A DNA stretch of 64,000 nt from Anagrus nilaparvatae (Eukaryota > Arthropoda > Insecta > Hymenoptera > Mymaridae), in NCBI GenBank assembly GCA_022575985.1, contig JAKSXM010000007.1, positions 34,598,501-34,662,500 on the forward strand, in the 5' to 3' direction. The notes under the pieces are model-generated. The model was not told where the DNA came from, did not search any database, and saw only the letters and a program-made list of their open reading frames with translations. A program made the position numbers and the translations under genes. This document shows, one piece after another, positions 22,184-33,537 of the stretch; positions within the stretch are counted from its first letter, which is position 1; the number at the start of each line of letters is the position of its first letter.

Positions 22184-22907
22184 TCAAAGGGTTACTAAAA
22201 ATATAACCTGCAAACCAGTGCAATAAATAATTAAATTATTGATAAAAACACCTTTGTGACAATTAATTACAATCGCGCACGCACTATTGGTAATGTATAT
22301 TCATCACTCATAAAATCCACACGTACGAACGTATACAATGTTCTGCAAATGATTTTCCGCGTGAATTTAATTTTATGCGATTCAAAAATAAAAAAGATTA
22401 CAAAGGAAATAACAAAAAATTATGTGATCACTTTTACCATAAAAAATATATATAAATATTACCTTCAGGATTTTTTGCTAGTCACTATTTTACAATGAAA
22501 AATAAAATAATAGTCTTATATTTGACTTTTGAATTTTAATACGTATCCTTGATAGTTTTATCAAAAAAAACTTAAAGAAGTTTTGTAAGTAAACTATTTG
22601 GAGCTTGGTTATTTCTTCTCAAAACCACGAGCTCACTTTTCCACTAAATTTTCAATATCTTATAGAAATCTTTATTTTAGATTTATTTAGATTAGATTTA
22701 TACTTGTTAAACAAAAGAAAAACTTTAAAAAAAAAAGGTTAACAAAAAAACTATTTTTGGAGTTTAGAAAAATGTGCTCCAATTACTTCTGTGTCTAAAG
22801 CGACAATGCCGTTCGTCCTGCACGGGGGAAGAGATGTTTCTTGCGAGCGCCGCTAGCCGCAGGCTCTTTCTTTATCGTGGTAATATTTAAATATTTACTT
22901 CATTACA
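22184..22907 (-). repeat. Gypsy LTR D, 3' truncated, almost identical to LTR A
   Basis: It matches 10765-11480 with a handful of substitutions. The right end CATTACA (22901-22907) is the intact LTR start on the minus strand. The left end joins pol DNA at about 22176-22184. The missing part corresponds to 10431-10764 of LTR A. Confidence 0.85.
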
Positions 22908-22970
22908 ATTTGTTTACTCATAAATGCATTAAAAATGATAAAATCTTTAAAACTATTTAAAATTCTGACC

Positions 22971-23010
22971 CAATGATCTAATTTATTTACGTGGGATAAA
23001 TTTTTTCTTA
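22971..23010. repeat. Left part of an AT-rich tandem unit, split by the 493-bp array
   Basis: TGACCCAATGATCTAATTTA through GGGATAAATTTTTTCTTA matches 25022-25070. The unit resumes at 24858 after the inserted array. Confidence 0.8.
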
Positions 23011-24857
23011 AAATATAATATTTTATTAATTCGTTCCTTTCATTAATTTAAATTAAAAGATATTAATATTGGTCAATATGGAACATAAAAATAACAATAT
23101 AATTATTGATTTATATAAAATTGATGGAAAATTATTTGTCAGTCTTATTACTGACCTAAAAGAATTTAAATGGTTTATTTCGGCTCTGTATAGTAGTACG
23201 AGCCATCCTCAGTAAAGTATACTACTATACTTCTTTAGATAAACCAAGATGTTAAACTTTTCATGATTCTCATTTATATACCATTAGTATATCATTTCTC
23301 TTTCGAGAGAAATTACAGTATATGTTCATCGGTGTTTAGGTAGTACAACACAATATATATACTTATATTTATGTATAGTTAGTCGAATAACAGTTTAATT
23401 ACTGAAAAAGTATGACTATTTTACTATACACAAAGTAGTATATATATAATAGACGAACAAAACTGTAATTCTTGGCATATTTTAGACCCAATGCCAAAAA
23501 ATTAAAATATAATATTTTATTAATTCGTTCCTTTCATTAATTTAAATTAAAAGATATTAATATTGGTCAATATGAAACATAAAAATAACAATATAATTAT
23601 TGCTTTATATAAAATTGATGGAAAATTATTACTGACCTAAAAGAATTTAAATGGTTTATTTCGGCTCTGTATAGTGACCAATATTGACCCATATATATAT
23701 TGACCAATATTGACCAATATTAATATCTTTTAGTTTAAATTAATGAAAGGAACGAATTTATAAAATATTATATTTTAATTTTTTGGCATTGGGTCTAAAA
23801 TATGCCAAGAATTACAGTTTTGTTCGTCTATTATATATATACTACTTTGTGTATAGTAAAATAGTCATACTTTTTCAGTAATTAAACTGTTATTCGACTA
23901 ACTATACATAAATATAAGTATATATATTGTGTTGTACTACCTAAACACCGATGAACATATACTGTAATTTCTCTCGAAAGAGAAATGATATACTAATGGT
24001 ATATAAATGAGAATCATGAAAAGTTTAACATCTTGGTTTATCTAAAGAAGTATAGTAGTATACTTTACTGAGGATGGCTCGTACTACTATACAGAGCCGA
24101 AATAAACCATTTAAATTCTTTTAGGTCAGTAATAAGACTGACAAATAATTTTCCATCAATTTTATATAAAGCAATAATTATATTGTTATTTTTATGTTCC
24201 ATATTGACCAATATTAATATCTTTTAATTTAAATTAATGAAAGGAACAAATTAATAAAATATTATATTTTAATTTTTTGGCATTGGGTCTAAAATATGCC
24301 AAGAATTACAGTTTTGTTCGTCTATTATATATATACTACTTTGTGTATAGTAAAATAGTCATACTTTTTCAGTAATTAAACTGTTATTCGACTAACTATA
24401 CATAAATATAAGTATATATATTGTGTTGTACTACCTAAACACCGATGAACATATACTGTAATTTCTCTCGAAAGAGAAATGATATACTAATGGTATATAA
24501 ATGAGAATCATGAAAAGTTTAACATCTTGGTTTATCTAAAGGAGTATAGTAGTATACTTTACTGAGAATGGCTCGTACTACTATACAGAGTCGAAATAAA
24601 CCATTTAAATTCTTTTAGGTCAGTAATAAGACTGACAAATAATTTTCCATCAATTTTATATAAAGCAATAATTATATTGTTATTTTTATGTTCCATATTG
24701 ACCAATTTTAATTTAAATTAATGAAAGGAACGAATTAATAAAATATTATATTTTAATTTTTTGGCATTGGGTCTAAAAAAAAAAAAAAAAAAAAAAAATA
24801 ATTATATTGTTATTTTTATGTTCCATATTGACCAATATTAATATCTTTTAATTTAAA
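23011..24857. repeat. Array of ~493-bp units, direct then inverted, with 10-bp target duplication
   Basis: Unit 1 (+) is 23011-23503. Unit 2 (+) is cut at about 23672. A TTGACCAATA-rich junction covers 23673-23715. After it come minus-orientation units: a partial to about 23780, a full one to 24273 and another to about 24754. A fragment, an A tract (24775-24798) and a last piece finish the array. TTTTTTCTTA flanks both sides (23001-23010 and 24858-24867) as a direct repeat. No reading frame of note. Each unit contains several hairpins. Confidence 0.85.
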
Positions 24858-24867
24858 TTTTTTCTTA

Positions 24868-25450
24868 TCAATTATTTTTATTCTACAGGAGCAATGAGTT
24901 ATTCAAATAAATTTTTTTTATCAAAGTAACCTATTTAAGATAAATATTTACTTTAAAAAATCTTTTTTCTTTTTAATTTTTTCTTACTTCCTTTACAATT
25001 AAAATATTAGTAATTAAAAATCTGACACAATGATCTAATTTATTTACTTGGGATAAATTTTTTTCTTATCAATTATTTTTATTCTACAGGAGCAGTGAGT
25101 AATTCAAAATAAATTTTTTATCAAAATAATCTATTTTAAGATAAATATTTAGTTTAAAAAATCTTTTTTCTTTTTAATTTTTTCTTACTTCCCTTTACAA
25201 TTAAAATATTAGTATTAGATTTTTTTTAAAAATAAAGACAAATAAATCTTTTAATTTTTATGATTAATATTTATTTTTAAAAAAACGCTTTCTTTTTTAA
25301 TTTTTTCTGACTTCCTTTTACAATTAAATATTAGTAGTCATTCCTTAAAAATAAATATTAATAAATCTTTTTTATTTTTAAATAAATAAACATTTAAATT
25401 TGTTTTTTTTTTATTTTTCTTGTAAAAATCAAGATAAATTCATTTAACGT
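24868..25450. repeat. AT-rich tandem repeats
   Basis: The block TTATTTTTATTCTACAGGAG to ACAATTAAAATATTAGTA occurs at about 24870-25010 and again at 25072-25215. Shorter, more decayed relatives follow to 25450. No coding potential. Confidence 0.75.
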
Positions 25451-26220
25451 TTTTTAGATTTTTTTTTTGTTTGATTTTCATTTTTTTTTTTGTTTGATTT
25501 TCATTTTTTTTTTTTTTAAATCAAGTTTTTTTCTTTATTTCGAAAAATACCCTATTTTTATTAGACATAAGATGGAAGTGAAATTAGAAGAAAGTCAAAG
25601 AAGACAAACTCCTCCCACCCAGTCTTATCAAACTGTGCCATATACTACTAATATCCAAATCAAAAACTTCAATACCCATAAAAAAATTGGTTTACTTTTT
25701 GCTGGTTCTCTTGACCTGCTACGAGGACTAAGAAATAACTTTGGAATATATTAGGTTCAGAGTTATATGAAATTATTCTCAAAATCCTTATATTTATCCA
25801 AAGAATCAAAGAGCTTCACCCAATGTTAAACATTTTGGAGTAAAATCAGAAACCTGACCCGCTGGGGCCTTGAATTTTATTTTTCCTGGTTCTATATGTC
25901 TATTCAAATTATAAGAAACAAATTTTAAGACTTGAACTATTCAAGTTTTCATGTTTCATACTTATAAGACAAGTTATATCTGGTTCTCATTTAATGAATA
26001 GGCTCAAATGAAGGTTTCGAAACAATTTTATTTCTTGATTTTCTAGTTTGTTTTTTAAAATATCTTTATAAATATTTTTATTAAACATATTATATTTCTT
26101 TAATAATGAAAATAATAAACTTCTATTCTAGTTTTAAGGTTATTTTTTATATTTAATTCTGCTATCTCTAACATTACCGCATTTTAATTTATTTTTTTTA
26201 AACAGTTGACTCGCTGCCAA
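25451..26220. other. T-rich repeats and a short open frame, unidentified
   Basis: A TTTGTTTGATTTTCATTTTT duplication lies at about 25460-25517. From the ATG at 25573 a 60-codon frame reads MEVKLEESQRRQTPPTQSYQ and ends at 25752-25754. Coding-like composition continues in other frames to about 25930 and may be a decayed element. I do not recognise it. Confidence 0.35.
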
Positions 26221-26803
26221 ATGCACGCGCTGCGTTCAATCGCAGGCGTCTATCGCTCAATTGTAGAAAGTTTCTTAGATGATAATTCAGTGTGTAACTG
26301 ATAACGGCAAAAATAATGGTAATAATGACAAAAGTAGTAGTACTGTTGAAAGTTTTTATGAAGAAGCAGAAAATAATAATGCAAATAGTAGAGTGTTACG
26401 AAATAGTAATAGCTTACAATCACCAGATAAAAAAAGTGTATTTTGTAAAATTTATTATGTACAAATAGGTATTAAAATGTAATTTTGTGCAATTTTGTAT
26501 TTTTATGAGAATGATATGAATATTTTACTGTGTATATGGAATGTAATTTTTTTACGAGGGGGAGTTTTCTATATAGGGCGATCCAGAGCGGGATGCATTG
26601 TTTGTTTATTAGTTAACCAATCGCAGCTAAGATTACAAGCACCAACAAATAGCGAAGCGCCTGATAAAATAAAATTGAATCACCGTTTACACACCTATAC
26701 AGAAACATGTTATACGCGTTACAGTATATGGACGAGAGGGAGAGAAGCCATGAGCTCAGATCGCCTTAGTACTCCGGTAGATAAACTTGTACGTTTACAT
26801 TAA
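26221..26803 (+). other. GC-richer block with small frames, possible exon or promoter region
   Basis: Three adjacent plus frames occur: 26 codons from ATG at 26221; 67 codons at 26279-26482, rich in Asn/Ser; and about 100 codons at 26495-26803, ending VDKLVRLH. An AATAAA signal follows at about 26806. Base composition differs from the AT-rich surroundings. No domain, no repeated copy in the window. It could be a host 5' exon or an old element. Confidence 0.3.
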
Positions 26804-27004
26804 AGAAATAAATTTTATTATAATTTGTATATATGTTTTTTATCTAAGACTTATTAAAGGGGATTTCGTTTTGAAATGCCTAAATTTCAAGGAAAGTTTG
26901 GGAATTTAAAAAAAAAAATCTACTGGATGTAATGTCATAAATGTTTTTTAATAATTTTTGTAACATTATTAAAAATTTAATTGTTATTACTAAAACTTTT
27001 GTGA

Positions 27005-28070
27005 ATAAGGTTTTTCTGGCCCTAGCATATTTTTAAATTTTCCATGATGACAAAAGAAAAAATATGAAAAAAGGAACTATCTATATTGCCTGGGGGTTTT
27101 CGACGTTGAGAAAAACGTTTTCAATTATGAAAATTTTCATTTTTTCACCACAGCATATTTACTAAATAAATAAGAACAAAAAGTGCTATCAAAGCAAATT
27201 TAATTCGTTTTTTATTTGTGATAAACAATGAAATTTAATGTTTCTTTAAGTTTAAAACGGTGATTTATATGCATGCGTAAATCAATTGCTTTTTTTAATT
27301 ATTTATTTTTTTTAAAAGCATTTTATGCAAAATTAAAACTTAATACTAATTAAGAACTTTTATGATAAATGTATAATTAGTACCTCTTATATATAAAAAC
27401 ATATACAATCTATTAACTGGAAGCTTAGCGGATTTTTATTCAGAACTACAACCCAATCCTTAATATCAATTTTTTAAAGGTATGGGCAGTTTCGCTAATG
27501 AGTAACAATTTTTGTCGTGGAATTGCCGTTAGCAAAAAATATTCCCTGAGTGAAAAAATAAAAAATCATTAAAAAAGTTTTAATAATCCTCGAACCCCCC
27601 CCCCCCTACTAGGCATTGTAAAAAGCTTATTCCAACATGTTTTTTGATAAGTCATATTGGAAAATTGGAAAATATGCTGAGACCAAAAAATGAAAATTAC
27701 ATTCATAAAAACGTTATTTTCAACCTCGAAAACCCCCAGGAAATGTCAGAAACTTATTCTGACATGTTATTTGTCTGCCAGTTTGAAAAATTGAAAATAT
27801 TCTGGGGCAAAAAAATAAAAATTTTCATTATTGTAAACGTGTTTCTCAACCTTGAAAGCTCCCACATAGGGTAGGAAGTTTTTTTTTCATGTTTTTTATT
27901 GGAAAATTCATTTCATATTGGAAAATTGGAAAATATGCTGGGGAAAAAATACAAATTTTCATAAACCTTGAAAACCCCCAAGTAATATAGAAAATTTTTC
28001 AATTTATGCATTTTAGTCCGCGTTATTGGAAAATCTGAAAATTGTTTAAGAGGAAAAATTAAAAATTATA
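27005..28070. repeat. Diverged ~125-bp repeats, one unit inverted
   Basis: Plus-oriented units with the words GGAAAATTGGAAAATATGCT, AATTTTCAT and CCTCGAAAACCCCC recur from about 27640 to 28050. The stretch 27015-27170 is the same unit reversed. A C tract lies at about 27596-27606. The 76-codon frame at 27644-27874 falls inside the repeats and is not considered a gene. Confidence 0.75.
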
Positions 28071-28517
28071 TCAGCATATCAGCTTTTCCTCAGACGGTTT
28101 ATTTTCATCCCAAAGGTATTCCAGGAGATGACAGAAATTCAATTCTGAATTTAGGGAGTTATCAAGTTATCATGGCAGCCGTTTTATTTATTTTTTTTGA
28201 GATGCTGATTTCTGGGCGGTCTTTATACATGTAAATAATTGTTTTAAAAAAATATATATATTTTTTATATCATATAATAAAGTATGATTAAGTTATCAAA
28301 AAATTATTTTAACAACTAACAAAGTTTTTAAGAAAAATAAATTCATAAAATGGCTTTAAATTTTTTGATTTTAGAAGAAACATTCCCCTGAATAATGCTT
28401 ATAATCATGAGGGTCGATATAAATCTTACCCAAAAACAGATATACTTTAATTTTTAATTACAATAAAAATGTGGATACCATTTTGCAAGATCCAAAAAAA
28501 GTTTTCTTTTCGAATAC

Positions 28518-29169
28518 ATCACGGTAGAATTGCTTTGGTTGAAAATTCAACCAATTGGTTGAATATTCAACCAAAATGGTTGAAAATTCATTTAAAAGCT
28601 AAAATACAAAATAAAAATGATGTAATTTTAATACAGAGTAAAAAAATGATCTGTGCATCCATTAAAAGTGAATTCATTTTATAATAATAATTAGTGATTT
28701 TTTATGTATTATTACTTCATTTGGCTCAAAAGCTGAGGAATGACTAATTAAATTAAAATGGAATCTAAAATTTCAAATTTTTCAAAACACAAACTCTTGT
28801 TTAAATATTACATATAGGTATAGTTTAAATTTAAAAATTATGGATAAATTAAATTAAGTAACCTTTTTAATTAGTCATTCCTCAGTTTCTGAACCAAATG
28901 AAGTAATAATAATAATATATAAAAAATCACTAGCTATATAGTCTATTATAATGTTAATTAATTCACTTTTAATGGATGCACCGATCATTTTTTTACTCTG
29001 TATATAATTACAACAATTTTATATTGTATTTTAGCTACTGGTTGAATTTTCAACCATTTTGGTTGAATTTTACTATTTTTGGTTGAATATTCAACCAATT
29101 GGTTGAATTTTACTATTTTTGGTTGAAAATTCAGCCAATCGGTTGAATTCAAAGCAATTCTACCGTGAT
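28518..29169. repeat. Foldback MITE with GGTTGAA subterminal repeats
   Basis: The terminal inverted repeat ATCACGGTAGAATTGCTTTG is perfect at both ends. Arms of 240-300 bp pair imperfectly and carry many GGTTGAA/TTCAACC words. They also share inner blocks such as TTAGTCATTCCTCAG. Length about 652 bp, no transposase. Target duplication is unclear. Confidence 0.85.
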
Positions 29170-31239
29170 ATTAAAAAATTTAATAGCACATTCTAAATAA
29201 TGATTTGAGAAATGACACTAAACTCGCTGAACTATTTTCTTTTGTACATAAGAAAAAAATTTTTTAAATCTAGGAATTACAGTCAAGTTTTTTTGATAAA
29301 TATAGGTTCTTATCTTATTAATTAATTTTTTTAATTTAGCTAAAATTTAAAATCGTATATTTTTGCGAAAACTAATACTTATACATTCTTTACATATTCT
29401 GCTTCATTCCTGTAAAAATGATTGACATGTAGCATTTTAGAGGAGGAACCTTTGAAAAAATTTTGAAATTACTTTTTTTCTTGCTAATAAATAAATTTTA
29501 ATGTAAAAAACTATGTTTATTTTATAAAAATTAACATTTTTAATGTTACGATGTTGAGTTATTAATAATAAAAGCCAATAATAAAGCTAGACAAATTTAT
29601 AGAAAATTTAAAAATAAACAATAAACTAAAAGATATGATGTTTTCAAATCAACAACTAAACACTTATTTTGAAGAATCCAATGGTACTTTGCATAATTGT
29701 TCATGGCTGCAATTTGGAATAATTTCCTAAATTGGAAATAAAAGAGTATTTGGAAACGTAGCAATCACATTCATAATAATGTTAATTATAGTTAAAGACT
29801 GCTGCCGAAATCATTTGATGTTCCTCTATCACTGTGCTTTACATAAGTTTCTGAGTATATACTTTTCGTTCGATCATCATACCTGTAAAAAATTATGTAA
29901 GTAAAAAATTTATAGAAATAAAATTATAATAAACATAGAAAAAATTGTATTATAAATTCTTGAAAATTAAAGTAAATTTTTAAAAATTATGTTCTTTAAA
30001 AAGAAACATTACCCTCTATTGGAGCAAAAAAAATACTTAATGGCTTATTCAGGCTTTGGTGAAAAATCTTGTGTCTCGCCCTAGTAAAAATTCTCATATG
30101 ATTTCTCATATGATATCTCATATGATTTCTTATGTGTTTTCTCATATGATATCTCACATGAGAAATCATATTAGAAAATAAAAAAAGAAATACAAAAATA
30201 TATAAGCTTAAATGATAATTTAATGACTTTTAGGTGTTATAAGCTGTTCCAGATTGTAAATTATTGTAAATATACCTTTATTATAATATAACATGTATAC
30301 ACGCCTTAATGTATATATTAGACCGGTACACAAGTTTAAGTAAATCATATTATTAACATATTAATCACACAGTGTCAATTATTCATATCCACTTGCATCT
30401 ACTCCAATATTTCACCAATTAACCTCTAATTTATACCACTATTGTTCAAAAGCAATTTTGAATAATCTTGTTGTCACTGGTGGAAAAAAAAAGAGTACGA
30501 AAAAATCCAAAAAAATTCAAAAATATAACAATTCGCCGTCTTCCCAATACTTTTATACTTTTTTGAATTGTTTTGAATACTTTAAAATAATTTTGAATAC
30601 TTTAAAAATTTAAAAACATTTTATTAAATTCGTAATATTTATTTGTTTTATTTTTTCATTTTTCAATTGAAAAATTTAAAATTCTAATTTAATATTCAAT
30701 AATCCGGGTTTATCCACACAAGAGCAAAAAATTTGATGTGGTAATATGAATTACAATATTGTCAAGATTTATCCTCTTATAAGCAGTTGAAAATACATTT
30801 TATTAACGAGATGCAAAAAAATAGAATAATTTTTTAAATATTTTTTTTAAACGTAGGTGGCCTCTCGCCTTTTTTTGCCAAACCAATTCTAAAAACAACC
30901 TTTTTTGGTTTTTTTGTTTTTGGGAATCTGGAGTCAAGATATCGTGCAAGTCGCAAAAAACTACCTCAACTTTGCTTTGGCGTGCTATTTCTCTATAATG
31001 ATGCATGCAAAACATAATAAATTTTTAAAAAAGTTAATATAAGTATTATATAATTGTGTGAAAAAAAAATTTGTTGGCCAACTAACAAAATAAAAAAATA
31101 CACGCATTTTAAAAATGAGAATCGGCCTAAATTTAAAAAAAATTTTTTTTTAAATTGTTTACATTAAAAAATAAAAATATTAGCAATACTTTTTGTTTTG
31201 AAAATATAGTACCTAATTTATTTGTATAAAAGTATTAAT
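29170..31239. other. AT-rich DNA without a recognised gene
   Basis: The only structure noted is the 12-bp array at 30092-30163. A minus frame at 30803-31015 (70 codons, Lys/Arg-rich) has no recognised similarity and may be chance. Confidence 0.5.
30092..30163. repeat. 12-bp tandem repeat, six copies
   Basis: TCTCATATGATT and close variants occur head to tail six times. Each contains the palindrome CATATG or a variant of it. Confidence 0.9.
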
Positions 31240-31800
31240 ATCTGAAAATATGGTTTTTACTCTTATACACACATACGTATACAAATAAATATTAAAATAA
31301 GCATACACTAATTTAACTTATAAATATTATTATTTTTATTCCCTAAATTTTATATTTTTTTATATGAAACTTAATACTATTAACTTTACTTAATAGAACT
31401 TAAAAATAATTTACATTAAAAAAACTAAAATATACTGGACAGTTTTTTTATCCGATGCTTTTTTATCACATGTCATTCCCATTGAGATGCTGTTCCCATA
31501 AGCGTCCAAACGAAGCTGTTGTAAGAGAGGTGAGGGTCAACATGGTCTAAAGTCCCAAAAAATAAAATAGGTAGAGGCACCACAGGCGCTTTCCGTGCGC
31601 TAATCTTATCTTATTGCTGTTTCAAGACGCATTATGGGAGTGACGTGTGATATTAAAAAAAAGCATCAGATAAAAAACTGCGTGGTAGATTTAAGTTTTT
31701 TTAATGTAAATAATTTTTAAATTCTATCAAGTAAAGTCAACAGTTTGAAGTTTTATATAAAAAAATTTTAAATTTTAGGGAATAAAAATGATAAATTTAT
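31240..31800. repeat. Foldback element with nested inner palindrome, right arm interrupted
   Basis: The left arm (about 31247-31460) and right arm (31680-31800) pair through TTTTTTTAATGTAAATAATTTTTA and AGGGAATAAAAAT. Inside are TIRs around TTATCTGATGCTTTTTT (about 31445-31475 and 31655-31680). The outer end of the left arm pairs with 36279-36332. The right arm is therefore split by the Helentron-type insertion at about 31803-36277. Confidence 0.75.
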
Positions 31801-31802
31801 GA

Positions 31803-31981
31803 TTAGACTGTGCTTCGCACAGTCTATACCCGCGACCAAATGTCGCTATAGTTTGCACTCATTAAGGTCACAGTGATCTCCGATTAGGTTCAAAATTTAT
31901 ATATAAGTTAGATATAAGACCAACATGAACTGTATTGATTTTGAGCCAAATCGAAAATATAGTATCGAAATTATATATATA
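31803..31981 (+). mobile_element. Helentron-like 5' end
   Basis: This starts with a perfect hairpin GACTGTGC-TTC-GCACAGTC (31806-31824). GCTTCGCACAGTCTATA (31812-31828) is repeated directly at 36242-36258 near the 3' end. The next 150 bp (CCCGCGACCAAATGTCG, AAGGTCACAGTGAT, TTCAAAATTTATAT) is a diverged match to 34060-34320. It is interrupted at 31982 by the Helitron insertion. Confidence 0.65.
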
Positions 31982-33225
31982 TCTCTATATATTATAAAGT
32001 TATAACCGCCGCCGCCGCTGCCGCCGCTGCCGCCGCTGCCGCCGCTGTCGCATGAGCCCTTTGTGCCAATGGACCTTTTGTGCCAAAATGGACCTTTTGT
32101 GCCAATGGACCTTTTGTGCCAAAATGGACCTTTTGTGCCAATGGAGCTTTTGTGCCAAAATGGACCTTTTGTGCCAATGGACCTTTTGTGCCAAAATGGA
32201 CCTTTTGTGCCAATGGACCTTTTGAGCCAAAATGGAACTTTTGTGACAAATTGGATTTTTTGTGCCAAAATGAACCATGTCGCATGAGCCCTTTGTGCCA
32301 GTGGACATTTTGTGCCAAAATGGACCTTTTGTGCCAAAATGGACCTTTTGTGCCAATGGACCTTTTGTGCCAAAATGGACCTTTTGTGCCAATGGACCTT
32401 TTGTGCCAAAACGGACCTTTTGTGCCAAAACGGACCTTTTGTGCCAATGGACCTTTTGTGCCAAAACGGACCTTTTGTGCCAATGGACCTTTTGTGCCAA
32501 AATGGACCTTTTGTGCCAATGGACCTTTTGTGCCAAAATGGACCTTTTGTGCCAATGGACCTTTTGTGACAAAATGGACCTTTTGGGCCAAATTGGACCT
32601 TTTGTGCCAAAATGGACCTTTTGGGCCAATGTGGTCCTTTTGGGCCAATGTGGTCCTTTTGGGCCAAAATGGACCTTTTGGACCAAAATGGACCTTTTCG
32701 GCCAATGTGGTCCTTTTGGGCCAAAATGGACCTTTTGGGCCACAGTGGTCCTTTTGGGCCAAAGTGAACCTATTGGGCCAAAGTGGTCCTTTTGGGCCAA
32801 TGTGGTCCTTTTGGGCCAATGCGGTTTTTTCTATATTTAACCAATTATTATGTAAGTTAAATTATTAAGTTGTTTTTTTTATGTTTTTATATAATCTATA
32901 TTTTTTATACTTTGTTTAAGTTTAAAATATAAGTAAAAATAGAAAAATCAAATTTTTCATTTTTTGACTAAATTGCAAATGTTGACTAACACCTCTTTAT
33001 ACTACATACAACCATCTAAAATTATACTAATACACTTTTTTTAGGTTTATTTATCATTTATGTGCATATTTTAATACCGATTTTTGAAGCCGATTTTTGG
33101 CCACTTTTTTTTTTTTACTACACTGTGGTACGCCTTACAAGTGATTATAAAAATATACTATCGCAATACTTCAATCACTCTGCGGGAGTTGGCGCGCGTA
33201 GCGCGCAGGGGGCGGAGCCCCCTAG
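31982..33225 (+). mobile_element. Non-autonomous Helitron, copy 1
   Basis: 5' end A|TCTCTATATATTATAAAG. The 3' end has two hairpins, GCGCGC-GTA-GCGCGC (33192-33206) and GGGGGC-GGA-GCCCCC (33208-33222). CTAG (33222-33225) and a T follow. This fits the Helitron rule (TC start, hairpin, CTRR end, insertion between A and T). The interior is a minisatellite plus AT-rich DNA, without Rep or helicase. Confidence 0.8.
32050..32830. repeat. Helitron internal minisatellite, copy 1
   Basis: Alternating 19- and 17-bp blocks (CCTTTTGTGCCAAAATGGA, then CCTTTTGTGCCAATGGA) with variants, preceded by GCCGCCGCT repeats. The repeat lacks stops in most frames and produces long overlapping frames on both strands, none of which is likely to be a protein gene. 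Confidence 0.92.
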
Positions 33226-33460
33226 TATATATATATTAATTTACGGGAATGACAGCGTTAAAAACACAGAGTTAAAAACTTGAAAAAATGATTTCTCCTG
33301 TCCCCATGCCTGCTTATAGTGCACATGGTCGCACTCCGGACTGCGTTATCTACATAATGCCTTTTTTTTTTTAACATTATGCGGGTGCCTCAGTCCTAGA
33401 ACAATGATAGAAATAATTTCAGAATTTAATCTTCTCAGAAAAAAAATGGAGAAAAAATGA

Positions 33461-33537
33461 CGTCCGGGTCGGGACGCGAACCCTTAACTTTCAGATCGAA
33501 AGGTTGACGCGCTACCGACTGAGCTATCAATGCTCTC
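33461..33537 (-). ncRNA. tRNA-like sequence with pol III A and B boxes, unit 1
   Basis: The minus strand reads TAGCTCAGTCGG, a perfect A box, and GGGTTCGCGTCCC, a B box with one mismatch to GGTTCGANNCC, at tRNA-like spacing. A T arm GGG-TTCGCGT-CCC can form. The acceptor ends do not pair and the anticodon arm is ambiguous, so it is a tRNA pseudogene or tRNA-derived repeat, not a working tRNA. Confidence 0.7.

Noticed and set aside
23011..24857. Hammerhead ribozyme in the 493-bp unit
   Set aside because: A CCGATGA word is present, but the CUGAUGA...GAAA core in proper order could not be found.
28530..29160. CRISPR-like array of GGTTGAA words
   Set aside because: Irregular spacing, both orientations, eukaryotic MITE context.
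31897..32868. Long overlapping frames of 185-275 codons on both strands in the minisatellite, and again in units 2 and 3
   Set aside because: They are a by-product of a stop-free 36-bp tandem repeat. They differ with repeat number and have no domain.
33461..33537. Functional tRNA gene
   Set aside because: Acceptor ends do not pair and the anticodon stem is not well formed.
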